DNA from: Planctomycetales bacterium
Lineage (GTDB): Bacteria > Planctomycetota > Planctomycetia > Isosphaerales > Isosphaeraceae
Reading direction: 5' to 3'
Assembly (NCBI GenBank): GCA_027452145.1
Contig: DAIDHB010000310.1
Location: forward strand, 1 to 51,422
DNA: 51,422 nt
The notes under the pieces are model-generated. The model worked only from the letters and a program-made list of their open reading frames with translations. It searched no databases and was not told the origin of the DNA. The position numbers were made by a program, and so were the translations under genes. Positions within the stretch are counted from its first letter, which is position 1. Every line of letters starts with the position of its first letter. Of the stretch, positions 33,412 to 41,988 are shown one piece after another.

Positions 33412-34905
33412 ATGACGAGAGCACGCTGGAACCGCCGCGAATTCCTGGGCCGATCGCTGGCCGCCGCCGGAGTGGGGGCGGGCTTCGCGATCGGCGGGAC
33501 CAAGTCGTCTGGCCGGATCCTCGGCGCCAACGACACGATTCGGATCGCCGTCGCTGGGCTGAACGGCCGCGGCGGGTCGCACGTTGGCGGGTTCGGCCGG
33601 CTGCCCGGCGTCGAGGTCGCCTGCCTGGTCGACCCCGACTCGCGGACGTTCGCCGGTCGGATCAAGCAGATTGCCGACGTGTATGAGAAGGCCGGCAAGC
33701 CGGCGGGCCGGCCGCCCGCGACCGAGAAGGACATCCGCAAGGCGCTCGACGACAAGTCGATCGACGCCGTCTCGGTCGCCACGCCCAATCACTGGCACGC
33801 ACTCATCACCATCTGGGCCTGCCAGGCGGGCAAGGACGTGTACGTCGAGAAGCCGTGCAGCCACGTCGTGCACGAGGGCCGGGTCGCCGTCGAGGCCGCC
33901 CGCAAGTACAACCGGATCGTCCAGCATGGCACGCAGAGCCGCACCGAGTCGCGCTGGCCCGAGGCCGTCGCAGCCGTGCATTCGGGGCAGCTCGGCAAGC
34001 TGCTGGTCTCGCGTGCGCTCTGTTACAAGAGGCGCAATAGCATCGGCGAGAAGCCGGTCACCTCGCCCCCGCATGAGCTCGACTTTGACCTGTGGCTCGG
34101 CCCCGCGCCGAAGCAGGCGTACCACGCCAACCTCGTGCACTACAACTGGCACTGGTTCTGGGATTTCGGCAACGGCGACATCGGCAACCAGGGCGTCCAC
34201 CAGATGGACATCGCCCGCTGGCTGATCCCGGCGAGTGCCAATGCCGCAGCCACGTTCCCCCGGTCGGTGATCAGCATCGGCGGCCGCTTCGGCTACAAGG
34301 ACCAGGGCCAGACGGCCAATACCCAGATCGCCGTGATGGATTACGGCGACACGCAGCTCATCTTCGAGGTGCGCGGTCTGCCGACGCCGAAGTACCACGG
34401 CGTCGACGTCGGCAACATCGCCCACTGCGAGGCCGGCATGGTCATCCAGGACCGGTTCTATCCGAAGGGCAAGAAGGACCCTGTGCCGCTGGCGCAGGTG
34501 GTCAAGGTCGAGGGGCGCCGCGGGCCCGGCAAGGGGCACTTCGCCAACTTCATCGCCGCGGTGCGCAGCCGCAAGGTCGAGGACCTGAACGCGGATATCC
34601 TCGAGGGGCATTACTCCGCGGCGCTCTGCCACCTGCCGAACATCTCGTATCGCCTGGGCGAGGAGGTGCCGTACAGCCGGGCGTCGTCCGCATTCGGCGA
34701 CGACAAGGAGGCCGCCGAGACTCTCGAGCGGATGCGCGAGCACCTCAAGGAGGACAACGTCCCCCTCGACGGCCTGACCTACCGGCTGGGCCGGAAGCTG
34801 GCCTTCGACGCCGCCTCGGAGTCGTTCGTCGGTGACTCGCAAGCGAATGAGCTCCTCACGCGGCCCTACCGTGCACCCTTCGTCGTGCCCGAGCATATTG
34901 GCTGA
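33412..34905 (+). CDS. Tat-exported Gfo/Idh/MocA family oxidoreductase
   Basis: A 497-residue NAD(P)-dependent sugar oxidoreductase. It begins MTRARWNRREFLGRSLAAAG, a twin-arginine export signal with the RREFLG box. The Rossmann domain starts at IRIAVAGLNGRGGSHVGGFG; the family's EKPCSHVVHEGR contains the catalytic-area lysine. Further marks are TPNHWHALIT and DFGNGDIGNQGVHQMDIARW. Residues beyond 380 form the usual C-terminal sheet domain plus a planctomycete-type extension (NFIAAVRSRKVEDLNADILEGH). ATG 33412 has CGAGGAG at about 33397 and is preferred to the in-frame upstream ATG at 33325. It probably oxidises or reduces a sugar outside the cytoplasm or carries its cofactor from the cytoplasm through Tat. 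It ends opposite the next, minus-strand gene. Confidence 0.93.
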   Translation: MTRARWNRREFLGRSLAAAGVGAGFAIGGTKSSGRILGANDTIRIAVAGLNGRGGSHVGGFGRLPGVEVACLVDPDSRTFAGRIKQIADVYEKAGKPAGRPPATEKDIRKALDDKSIDAVSVATPNHWHALITIWACQAGKDVYVEKPCSHVVHEGRVAVEAARKYNRIVQHGTQSRTESRWPEAVAAVHSGQLGKLLVSRALCYKRRNSIGEKPVTSPPHELDFDLWLGPAPKQAYHANLVHYNWHWFWDFGNGDIGNQGVHQMDIARWLIPASANAAATFPRSVISIGGRFGYKDQGQTANTQIAVMDYGDTQLIFEVRGLPTPKYHGVDVGNIAHCEAGMVIQDRFYPKGKKDPVPLAQVVKVEGRRGPGKGHFANFIAAVRSRKVEDLNADILEGHYSAALCHLPNISYRLGEEVPYSRASSAFGDDKEAAETLERMREHLKEDNVPLDGLTYRLGRKLAFDAASESFVGDSQANELLTRPYRAPFVVPEHIG

Positions 34906-34921
34906 TTCGTCGCCATTGATC

Positions 34922-34959
34922 CGAGCCGGCGGGGCGAGCCGATCGCCCTCGCCGGCTCG
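34922..34959. terminator. hairpin between convergent genes
   Basis: CGAGCCGGCG (34922-34931) and CGCCGGCTCG (34950-34959) are perfect inverse arms of 10 bases, extended inwards by GGG/CCC around a bulge. It lies between the 3' ends of the Gfo/Idh/MocA and the terpene-cyclase-repeat genes and may stop transcription both ways, although no long U-run follows. Confidence 0.5.
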
Positions 34960-34977
34960 CGTGTCTCCTGTCCCGCT

Positions 34978-36105
34978 TCAATGCGGCTCGAGGGCCAGGA
35001 GGGCCATCGCCGTCGCCGCGTCGGACATGAACCGGCCGACATGCGTTTCGGGGTCGCGCTTCTTGTTGAGCGAATAGCCCATCCAGTTCCCCTCGGGCTG
35101 CTGGTGGGTGCGGAGCCACTGGAGCCCCTTCGCGACGGTCGGCTCGTCGCGGCCGAGCCCCGCGCGCTGAAGGACGTGGAGCGCCAGTCCGGTGGCATAG
35201 CCGTCCGAGGCCGTTTCCTGCGGCGTGCCGTCCTGGCGGCGGCAGTCGACGAGCGAGCTGAGGCTCCAGCCGCCGTCCTCTCGCTGCTTGCCAAGGACCG
35301 CGTCGATCACCCCGCGGCGCTGGGCGTCGGTGAGCACGCCCTTCAGCTCCGTCGCGGCCCAGAGCGCGACGAGGCGGTTGTGGAGGTTCTGCTTCTCGAC
35401 GTGCGATGAGAGGTACTGGCGAAGGCGCTCGACGCCCTCGCGAGTTGCTGGGTCGTCTGTTGCGGAGGATTCGCCCGGAATCGTGCCGAGGGCGATCGCG
35501 GCCAGGGTCGCGCCGTAGAATCGCGCCTCGCCGGCCTCCCAGGGCCGCAGGCCGAAGTTGAGCCAGTCCCACGAGCCGGCCTCCGGGCCGTCTTTCTGCT
35601 GGGTCTTCCACAGGATGGCGAGCGCCTTGCGGGTCGTCTCGCTGGGGTTTTTTCGGTCGCACCGGCGATCGTGATCGGCGAGGACGAGCAGGTTGAGCAC
35701 GGCCTCGGTGCCCCACGACTCGACCTTCTTGCGGTCGTCGAAGTCGTACGACAGGCGGAAGCGGGGCGAGTCGAGCTGGGACCAGTGCTCGACCCGGCGC
35801 CGGACGTTGGCGAGGACCTGGTTCTCGTCGTCGGTCGGCTGTTTCTGGCCCGAGAGCCGCCTCGCGGCCGGCCGGCCTAGCGCGTACGACACGGTGGTGT
35901 GGCAGCTCAGGCACGAGACCTTATCGACGCCCTCGCCGCGATCGGCGCCGTCAAAGCCGAACCATTCGGCGGCGCGGTCGTCGAGGTATCGCGCGGCCTT
36001 CTTGACGTCCGGCTTCGCCGGTTCCTCGCCGCGGGCGGCCTGAGCGAGAGCAAGCAACCCGATCGCCACAATCGCCGGCCGGCATCTGGAATCTCGCGTT
36101 CGCAT
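34978..36105 (-). CDS. exported terpene-cyclase-repeat (squalene/hopene-type) protein with CxxCH motif
   Basis: A 375-residue protein with a signal peptide (IVAIGLLALAQAARG). It contains squalene-hopene cyclase/prenyltransferase-type repeats: QREDGGWSLSSLVDC, HQQPEGNWMGYS, KDGPEAGSWDWLNFG (QxxDGGW/GxW-like), with alpha-helical spacing throughout. The N-terminal part holds CLSCHTTVSYA (residue about 62), a CxxCH haem-binding motif. The DxDD acid motif of true squalene-hopene cyclases is not seen. Exported cyclase-fold proteins with a haem motif are unusual; the fold may serve as a scaffold. Genes upstream (MFS/spermidine-synthase fusion on the same strand) are 69 bases away. ATG 36105 has AGGAG-type bases upstream. 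Neither cyclisation nor haem attachment is shown by sequence alone. Confidence 0.72.
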   Translation of the reverse strand: MRTRDSRCRPAIVAIGLLALAQAARGEEPAKPDVKKAARYLDDRAAEWFGFDGADRGEGVDKVSCLSCHTTVSYALGRPAARRLSGQKQPTDDENQVLANVRRRVEHWSQLDSPRFRLSYDFDDRKKVESWGTEAVLNLLVLADHDRRCDRKNPSETTRKALAILWKTQQKDGPEAGSWDWLNFGLRPWEAGEARFYGATLAAIALGTIPGESSATDDPATREGVERLRQYLSSHVEKQNLHNRLVALWAATELKGVLTDAQRRGVIDAVLGKQREDGGWSLSSLVDCRRQDGTPQETASDGYATGLALHVLQRAGLGRDEPTVAKGLQWLRTHQQPEGNWMGYSLNKKRDPETHVGRFMSDAATAMALLALEPH

Positions 36106-36174
36106 TGGTGAACTCCAGGAGAGAGGTGGACGAGGGCGAGTCCTTGTTCAAAACGTCGGCGGATCAGCGAGCGT

Positions 36175-38466
36175 TCACGACGGTGGGTTCCGCCGCCAGG
36201 ACTTCCAGTGCAGGTAACGGGCCAGATCGGAATAGTCGTCGGTCCAGGGGCGGGCGCCGGGAACGGTGCGAGGCTTGCGCCATCGCGGATCGGCCGCCAG
36301 AGGTCCCAGGTCGCGCTCGTCGGCGGCCATCACGGCCCAGATCGAAGGTTGCTTGCCGGCCTGTCGCTCCTCGATGCTGACGTCGAGGTCGTAGGCGATC
36401 CGACAGGTGAACCCGGCGTCGGCGGCCTGACGGCCCATCAGTGGATCGAGGTCGAGGTATCGGTTGGACAGGTTGAACGCGAGGACGCCGCCGTCGGCAA
36501 GTTTTGACCGGTAGAGGCGGATCGCCTCGCGCGTGATCAAATGCGCGGGGAGCGAGTCGGAGCTGAAGGCATCGAGGACGATCAGGCGATACGAGCGGTC
36601 GGGCGCCTCGTGGAGTCGCAGCCGAGCGTCGCCGAGTATGACCTCGAGCACCCGGGCACGGCAGTCGGTCAGGTAGCGGAAGTAGCGGGGATTGCGTGCG
36701 ATCCGCTCGATGGCGGGGTCGATCTCGTAGAACGTCCAGTACTGATCGGGCTGGGCATACGCGCCGAGCGTGCCGGCGCCCAGCCCCACGATCGCCACTT
36801 TCGTGCCCGGCTGGCGGAGCCGCTCGTCGAATGACGCGAAGACCTGGCCGATCGGCCCGGACCGGGTGAAGTAGGTCGACGGCTCGCGCGCGAGAGACGG
36901 GTCGAGGCTTTGCTGGCCGTGCAGGGTACTGCCATGGAACAACCTGTGGAGCGTGTGCGCGTCGTCCTCGGTCACGCGGGCGACGCCGAAGAAGTTGCGC
37001 TCGACGTGAAGCAGCCTTCCGCCGAGTCCCTGCGTCAGGCCGCTGGCAACAATCACCGCGCCGGCCGAAAGGGCGAACCGGATCGGTCGGCGTCGGGCGG
37101 ACTTCAGCGCGAAGACAACCAGTCCCGAGGCCCCGATCACGGCGAACGCGCCCGACACCGAACTGGCGAGTCCGGCCTGGTCCGTGACCACCAGCGCGGT
37201 CAGCGCGAAGACCGCAGCGGGCAGTACAAGCTCGGCCGGCAATCGGCGGCCCGTCGCGATCGACGCTAGCCCGTTGGCTCCCGATGCCGCGGCGCAGCCC
37301 AGCACGATCGCCAGCGGGTACTCGACCACGCGGCGGAAGAGCAGGGGGGCGAGGATCGCGTTGAAGATGCCCCCGAGCAGGCCACCGACGGCGATGGCTA
37401 CGTAGAACCACGAAAGCTGGCTCGCTGGTGGACGCAGCCGCGCCAGCGCGCCGTGGCAGGCGACCGCTCCGGCCAGGAATGTCAGAAGGTGCAGCGGCAT
37501 CCACCAGGCGTGGACGAAGCCCGCACTCAGGACGAGGATTACCGCCAGAGCGAGGACAGGTAGCGATCGGCCCGCGAGCCGCACCGCGAGCGACTCCGGC
37601 CCGGCGAACGCGACGATGTAGCTCAGCAGGTAGAGTGCCAGCGGGATGACCCAGAGGAGCGGCATCGGCGCCAGGTCGGTCGTCAGGTAGGTCGTCACGC
37701 CCATCAGCCAGCTCGACGGGATGAAGACCAGCAGGAGCGTCGCGAGGTGGCGACGATTGGGCACGATTGTCGTGCTCCGGAAGGGTGGCAGCTCCTCGCC
37801 TCCGTCGGACGCCTGGCCGCCGCGCAAGGCCCGCGCCGCCAGTCCACACCCGAGCAGCAGCACCGCGAGCGCGACGTAACCACCTCTCCACAGGCTGGCC
37901 TGGGCCTTGAGGCTGAGGTTCGGCTCGATCACGAACGGATACGCCAGCAGCGCCAGCAGGCTGCCGGCGTTGCTGGCCGCGTAGAGGAAGTACGGGTCGT
38001 TGGCGCGGGGATGGCTGGTCGCGGCGAACCAGCGCTGGAGGAGCGGAGAAGCCGCCGCGGCCAGCCAGAGCGGCAGGCTGGCCGAGCGCGCCAGGGTGTT
38101 GATGAGCGGGAACGTCGGATTCGCGACGGCGGCCTCGGCGCGGTGGCTCGGCGGCGGCAGGGACACGCCGAACGGCAGCATCAGCCCGCCGCCGATGAGC
38201 ATCGCCGTCACCAGCAGCAGCGCCGGGATCGACACGAGTTCCCGCTCGACGACCTGGGCCTTCTGGGAGTGCGGCGGCAGGAACCCGGCCAGGGCGTAGC
38301 CGCCCAGTACGACGAGCTGGAAGTACAGCAGGCAGGTGTTCCACACCGAGGGCGTGCCGCCGAACAGCGGCAGCACCATCTTGCCGATCATCGGCTCGGC
38401 CGAGAACAGCAAGACGGCGGCCAGAAATCCCGCCAGTGAGTAGAGCCCGACGAGGAGGGCGTTCAT
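36175..38466 (-). CDS. polytopic membrane protein fused to a spermidine-synthase-like methyltransferase fold
   Basis: A 763-residue protein. The N-terminal half has about ten to twelve membrane segments, starting MNALLVGLYSLAGFLAAVLL, with PMIGKMVLPLFGGTPSVWNT typical of planctomycete and proteobacterial MFS/spermidine-synthase fusions. The C-terminal half (from about 515) is a Rossmann domain: VAIVGLGAGTLGAY, YEIDPAIERIARNPRYF, ARVLEVILGDARLRL and LIVLDAFSSDSLPAHLITRE. This matches the spermidine synthase fold with the aminopropyl-transferase GGG motif altered to GLGAG. The ATG 38466 is preferred to an upstream start at 38631 because GAGGAGG lies just before it and the extension overlaps the ABC gene's leader. 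It sits divergent from the ABC exporter. Activity is uncertain; the fusion may bind or export a polyamine. Confidence 0.85.
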   Translation of the reverse strand: MNALLVGLYSLAGFLAAVLLFSAEPMIGKMVLPLFGGTPSVWNTCLLYFQLVVLGGYALAGFLPPHSQKAQVVERELVSIPALLLVTAMLIGGGLMLPFGVSLPPPSHRAEAAVANPTFPLINTLARSASLPLWLAAAASPLLQRWFAATSHPRANDPYFLYAASNAGSLLALLAYPFVIEPNLSLKAQASLWRGGYVALAVLLLGCGLAARALRGGQASDGGEELPPFRSTTIVPNRRHLATLLLVFIPSSWLMGVTTYLTTDLAPMPLLWVIPLALYLLSYIVAFAGPESLAVRLAGRSLPVLALAVILVLSAGFVHAWWMPLHLLTFLAGAVACHGALARLRPPASQLSWFYVAIAVGGLLGGIFNAILAPLLFRRVVEYPLAIVLGCAAASGANGLASIATGRRLPAELVLPAAVFALTALVVTDQAGLASSVSGAFAVIGASGLVVFALKSARRRPIRFALSAGAVIVASGLTQGLGGRLLHVERNFFGVARVTEDDAHTLHRLFHGSTLHGQQSLDPSLAREPSTYFTRSGPIGQVFASFDERLRQPGTKVAIVGLGAGTLGAYAQPDQYWTFYEIDPAIERIARNPRYFRYLTDCRARVLEVILGDARLRLHEAPDRSYRLIVLDAFSSDSLPAHLITREAIRLYRSKLADGGVLAFNLSNRYLDLDPLMGRQAADAGFTCRIAYDLDVSIEERQAGKQPSIWAVMAADERDLGPLAADPRWRKPRTVPGARPWTDDYSDLARYLHWKSWRRNPPS

Positions 38467-38624
38467 GCGGCGCCTCCTCTCGATCGAGTCCGCGGGCGAC
38501 TCGGGGGCGCGAGCCGCGGGCGAAGCGGGTATACTCGTCGTTTCGATCGGACACGACGACGACGGCCGAGGGACGCGGCCTGGCCGCTCCCCGCGCGAAG
38601 AACAGGACGATTCGGGGACCTTCC

Positions 38625-40559
38625 TTGCCATCCTTGCACCGACGGATCGCCAGCCGGCTGCGGTTTCGCGAGTACCTGAAGCGCTTCCACGAGAACCTGC
38701 GCACGGGCGCCGCCACGCGTCCGGAGGCGCCCGCTCCGACCGGCCGCCATCGCTCGCTGCCGCGATTGTATCGCGAGCTGTACGGGCTGCTGGCCGGTTA
38801 TCGCGCGATGCTCGCGGTGGCGCTCGCGGCGCTCACACTGGCGACCCTGCTCAAGCTGATCCCGCCCGCCGCCACCAAGGCCGCGATCGACTACGTTCTG
38901 CTGGCGAGGCCGCTGCCGAACTGGCTCGAGGCGCACAGCCCGATCGCGATCCCCGAGTCGCCCCGCGCGCGGCTGGCGATTCTGGTGCTGCTGGTGCTGT
39001 CGGTCTCGGTGCTCGGCAAATTCCTGGGGCTCTCGAGTCGATGGCAGGCCACGCGCACCACCAAGCGCGTGCAGGTCGCCATACGGCGCAAGGTCTACGA
39101 CCACGCGATGCGGTTGCCGCTGCATCGCGTGTATCAACTCAAGTCGGGCGGGGCGTCCAGCCTGCTGCGCGAGGACGCCGGCGGCGTGGGTGAGCTGATC
39201 TTCAGCATGCTGTACAACCCCTGGTCGGCGGTCGTCCAGTTCGTGGGCGGGCTGATCGTGCTGGCGTTCGTCGACTGGCGGCTGCTGCTGGGGGCACTCG
39301 TGCTGGTGCCGGGCGTGTACTACTCGGACCTGACCTGGAACCGCCGGATTCGGCCGCTGTTTCGCGACGTGCGCAAGGAGCGCCAGGAGGTCGACAGCAA
39401 GACGACCGAGGTCTTCGGCGGCATGCGGGTCGTGCGTGCCTTCGGCCGGCAAAAGAGCGAGTCGGCGCGGTTCATGGGATCGAGCCACTTCATGGCCCGG
39501 CTCGAGCTGCACGTCTGGTGGCTGTCGCGGCTGATCGAGCTCCTCTGGGAGTTCCTCCTGCCGCTGGCCTCGGTGGGGCTGTTGCTCTACGGCGGCCTCC
39601 AGGTGATCGACGGCCGGCTGTCGCTGGGCGACCTGATGATGTTCCTGGTCTACCTGGCAATGCTGCTCGAGCCGATGGCGATCCTGGCCTCGAGCGTGAC
39701 GCAGTTTCAGAACAACCTTGCGGGATTCGACCGCGTGCTCGACCTGCTGGCCGAGCCGCGCGAGATGGCCGATTGCCCCGGCACTCGCGCGCTCGTGAAG
39801 GGGAACGTCGCCGGCCGGATCACGATCCGAGATGTGGGCTTCGTCTACCCGGGGACGACCCGCCCCGTGCTGCGCGGGATCAACCTGGATGTGAAGCCGG
39901 GCGAGACGATTGCGCTGGTCGGCCGGAGCGGGTCGGGCAAGACGACGCTCTGCAACCTGATCGCGCGGTTCTATGACCCCACGCAGGGGATGATCGCGCT
40001 CGACGGGGTCGACCTGCGCGAGATCGAGGTCGAGAGCTATCGGCGACTGCTGGGGATCGTCGAGCAGGACGTGTTCCTGTTCGACGGCACGATCGCCGAG
40101 AACATCGCATACGGCGACCGATGGGCGTCGCGCGCCCGAATCGAGCGGGCCGCGGCTGCGGCGAACGCGGCCGAGTTCATCGAGAAGCTGCCCGAGCGCT
40201 ACGACACCTTTATTGGTGAGCGTGGCGTCCGATTGAGCGGCGGCCAGCGCCAGCGGCTGGCGATCGCGCGGGCGATTCTGGCGGACCCGAGGATCTTCAT
40301 CCTGGACGAGGCCACGAGCAACCTCGACAGCGAGAGCGAGCGGCTGATCCAGCAGAGCCTCGACAGCTTGCTTCGCGGCCGGACATCGTTCGTCATCGCG
40401 CACCGACTGAGCACGATCCGCCACGCCGATCGCATTCTGGTGATGGACGACGGCTCGATCGTCGAGGCCGGTAGCCACCCGCAGCTCATGGCCACGAGCG
40501 GGCTGTATCGCGACATGGTCGAGCTTCAGCGCATCGAGCACGTGGAGGCTCGCGGCTGA
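38625..40559 (+). CDS. ABC exporter (fused permease and ATPase)
   Basis: A 644-residue half-transporter of the MsbA/lipid-drug type. The membrane domain (about 40-370) has six helices, beginning YRAMLAVALAALTLATLLKL, with an extended first loop. The nucleotide-binding domain spans about 395-640: Walker A GRSGSGKTTL, Q-loop GIVEQDVFLF, signature LSGGQRQRLAIARA, Walker B IFILDEATS, and the H-loop FVIAHRLSTI. It would form a homodimer. I placed the start at TTG 38625 (MPSLHRRIASRL), since an open frame back to 38436 reads into the leader of the divergent gene and is low-complexity. The substrate is not known; the family exports lipids, toxins or peptides. Its C-terminus lies opposite the P450 gene end. 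Confidence 0.93.
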   Translation: MPSLHRRIASRLRFREYLKRFHENLRTGAATRPEAPAPTGRHRSLPRLYRELYGLLAGYRAMLAVALAALTLATLLKLIPPAATKAAIDYVLLARPLPNWLEAHSPIAIPESPRARLAILVLLVLSVSVLGKFLGLSSRWQATRTTKRVQVAIRRKVYDHAMRLPLHRVYQLKSGGASSLLREDAGGVGELIFSMLYNPWSAVVQFVGGLIVLAFVDWRLLLGALVLVPGVYYSDLTWNRRIRPLFRDVRKERQEVDSKTTEVFGGMRVVRAFGRQKSESARFMGSSHFMARLELHVWWLSRLIELLWEFLLPLASVGLLLYGGLQVIDGRLSLGDLMMFLVYLAMLLEPMAILASSVTQFQNNLAGFDRVLDLLAEPREMADCPGTRALVKGNVAGRITIRDVGFVYPGTTRPVLRGINLDVKPGETIALVGRSGSGKTTLCNLIARFYDPTQGMIALDGVDLREIEVESYRRLLGIVEQDVFLFDGTIAENIAYGDRWASRARIERAAAAANAAEFIEKLPERYDTFIGERGVRLSGGQRQRLAIARAILADPRIFILDEATSNLDSESERLIQQSLDSLLRGRTSFVIAHRLSTIRHADRILVMDDGSIVEAGSHPQLMATSGLYRDMVELQRIEHVEARG

Positions 40560-40617
40560 TCGACCGCACCAGGTTGTCGCAGCATGGGCGTTCATGTTGG
40601 TCCTGGCGTTGGCCTGA

Positions 40618-41988
40618 CTACCGCACGGAGACGATCATCGGCATCCCGTGCGACGGGCGGAGGGTCATCGACGGCAGCACCTCGACGGTCGCGCCGGGGG
40701 CCAGGCTCAGGCGGTACTTGCGGGCGACGGTGGCGAGTACCAGCGTGGCCTCCATCAGGGCGAAGTTGTTGCCGATGCAGATCCTCGGGCCGCCGCCGAA
40801 GGGGAAGTAAGCGTAACGCGGAATCCGCTGGAGCAAACCGTCGGTCCAGCGCTCGGGGCGGAAGGCTTCGGGGTCGTCGTACCATCGCGGGTCGCGGTGG
40901 ATGACGTGGGTCGTCATGAAGACCGTGACGCCCTTGCCGAAGCGGTATCCGCCCAGCTCGAACGGTGCAATCGACTCGCGGCCGAGCATCCAGCCGGGCG
41001 GGTAGAGCCGCAGGGTCTCGGTGATGACCTGATCGGCGAAGGCGAGTCGCGGCAGGTCGGCCAGCGTCGGCAGACGATCGCCGAGGACGGCGTTGACCTC
41101 CTCGTGCAGGCGGACCTCGGCCTCGGGGTGCTGCGACAGCAGCCACCACGCCCAGGCCAGCGTGCTGGCCGTGGTCTCATGGCCGGCGAGGAACAGTGTC
41201 ATGCATTCGTCGCGGAGCTGGCGGTCGGTCATCCCGCGTCCGCTCTCGTCGTCGCGCGCGGCCAGCAGCATCGAGAGCAGGTCGCCGCGGTCCTGGCCTT
41301 CCTCGCGTCGACGAGTGATGATGCGGAAGAGCACGCGATCGAGCCGGCGGATCGCCGCCTTCACGCGGAGGTTGTTCGGCGTCGGGATCCACCGGGGTAT
41401 GATCACAGGACTCGCCGTGGTGGCGAGGAAGCTGTGCATCAGGGTTTCCATCGCCTCGCGCACCTCGGCCGTGTCGCCGCCCAGCTCGGCACCGAAGAGG
41501 GCCTTGGTGACGATCTCGAGCGTCAGCCGCATCATGTCGGCCTGGATGTCGCGCGCCTGGCCGTCGGACCACTCGGCGAGCAGGCGGTCGGTGTACTCGA
41601 CCATCAAGGCGGCGTACCCGGCGATCCGGTCGCGGTGGAACGCCGGCTGGGCGAGCTTGCGCTGCTGGCGCCAGAAGTCGCCCTCGCTGGTGAGCAGGCC
41701 CTGGCCCAGGGTCAGCTTCGCCTGGCGCAGGCGGTAGTGCTTGATGAACCTGCGGTTCTGGTGGACGAGCACCTCCTCGACCAGGTCGGGGTGATTGGCG
41801 AACAGGATCGGCATCGGGCCGAACCGGGCCGAGACGAGGTCGCCGTACTCGCGGGCCCAGCGGTCGAGCGAGCCCAGGCGGTCGACGCTGAACGCGCGCA
41901 GGTTGCCCGACAGCCCACGTCGCGGCGGGCCGGGCGGACGGGCGGCGGGCCTGTTTTGCGGCTGGGTGGGCGCGATCGGTGCGCTCAT
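40618..41988 (-). CDS. cytochrome P450
   Basis: A 456-residue soluble haem monooxygenase. Seen: the I-helix oxygen-activation motif LAGHETTASTLAW, ExxR in ITETLRLYPPGW, the PERF-like FRPERWTDG, and the haem loop FPFGGGPRICIGNNFA with Cys404 as ligand. The N-terminal Pro-rich segment (RPAARPPGPPRRGLSGNL) resembles the anchor-proline hinge, but no strong membrane segment is visible. The substrate is unknown; similarity in style to fatty-acid or alkane-hydroxylating CYP102/110-like groups is a loose impression only. It overlaps the amidase gene by 4 bases (ATGA), which implies translational coupling. I chose ATG 41988 with GGGAGGG upstream; a longer frame to 42060 would overlap the amidase. The redox partner is not in the window. 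Confidence 0.95.
   Translation of the reverse strand: MSAPIAPTQPQNRPAARPPGPPRRGLSGNLRAFSVDRLGSLDRWAREYGDLVSARFGPMPILFANHPDLVEEVLVHQNRRFIKHYRLRQAKLTLGQGLLTSEGDFWRQQRKLAQPAFHRDRIAGYAALMVEYTDRLLAEWSDGQARDIQADMMRLTLEIVTKALFGAELGGDTAEVREAMETLMHSFLATTASPVIIPRWIPTPNNLRVKAAIRRLDRVLFRIITRRREEGQDRGDLLSMLLAARDDESGRGMTDRQLRDECMTLFLAGHETTASTLAWAWWLLSQHPEAEVRLHEEVNAVLGDRLPTLADLPRLAFADQVITETLRLYPPGWMLGRESIAPFELGGYRFGKGVTVFMTTHVIHRDPRWYDDPEAFRPERWTDGLLQRIPRYAYFPFGGGPRICIGNNFALMEATLVLATVARKYRLSLAPGATVEVLPSMTLRPSHGMPMIVSVR

Noticed and set aside
25210..34896. 3228-codon open frame on the minus strand
   Set aside because: It is antisense to the DUF1111, xylanase, RsmB-like, PHP-like, esterase and oxidoreductase genes, all of which have clear family motifs. 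The length comes from GC bias only.
38436..38624. N-terminal extension of the ABC exporter from 38436
   Set aside because: It overlaps the start and leader of the divergent gene and encodes Arg/Ser-rich sequence with no counterpart in exporters.
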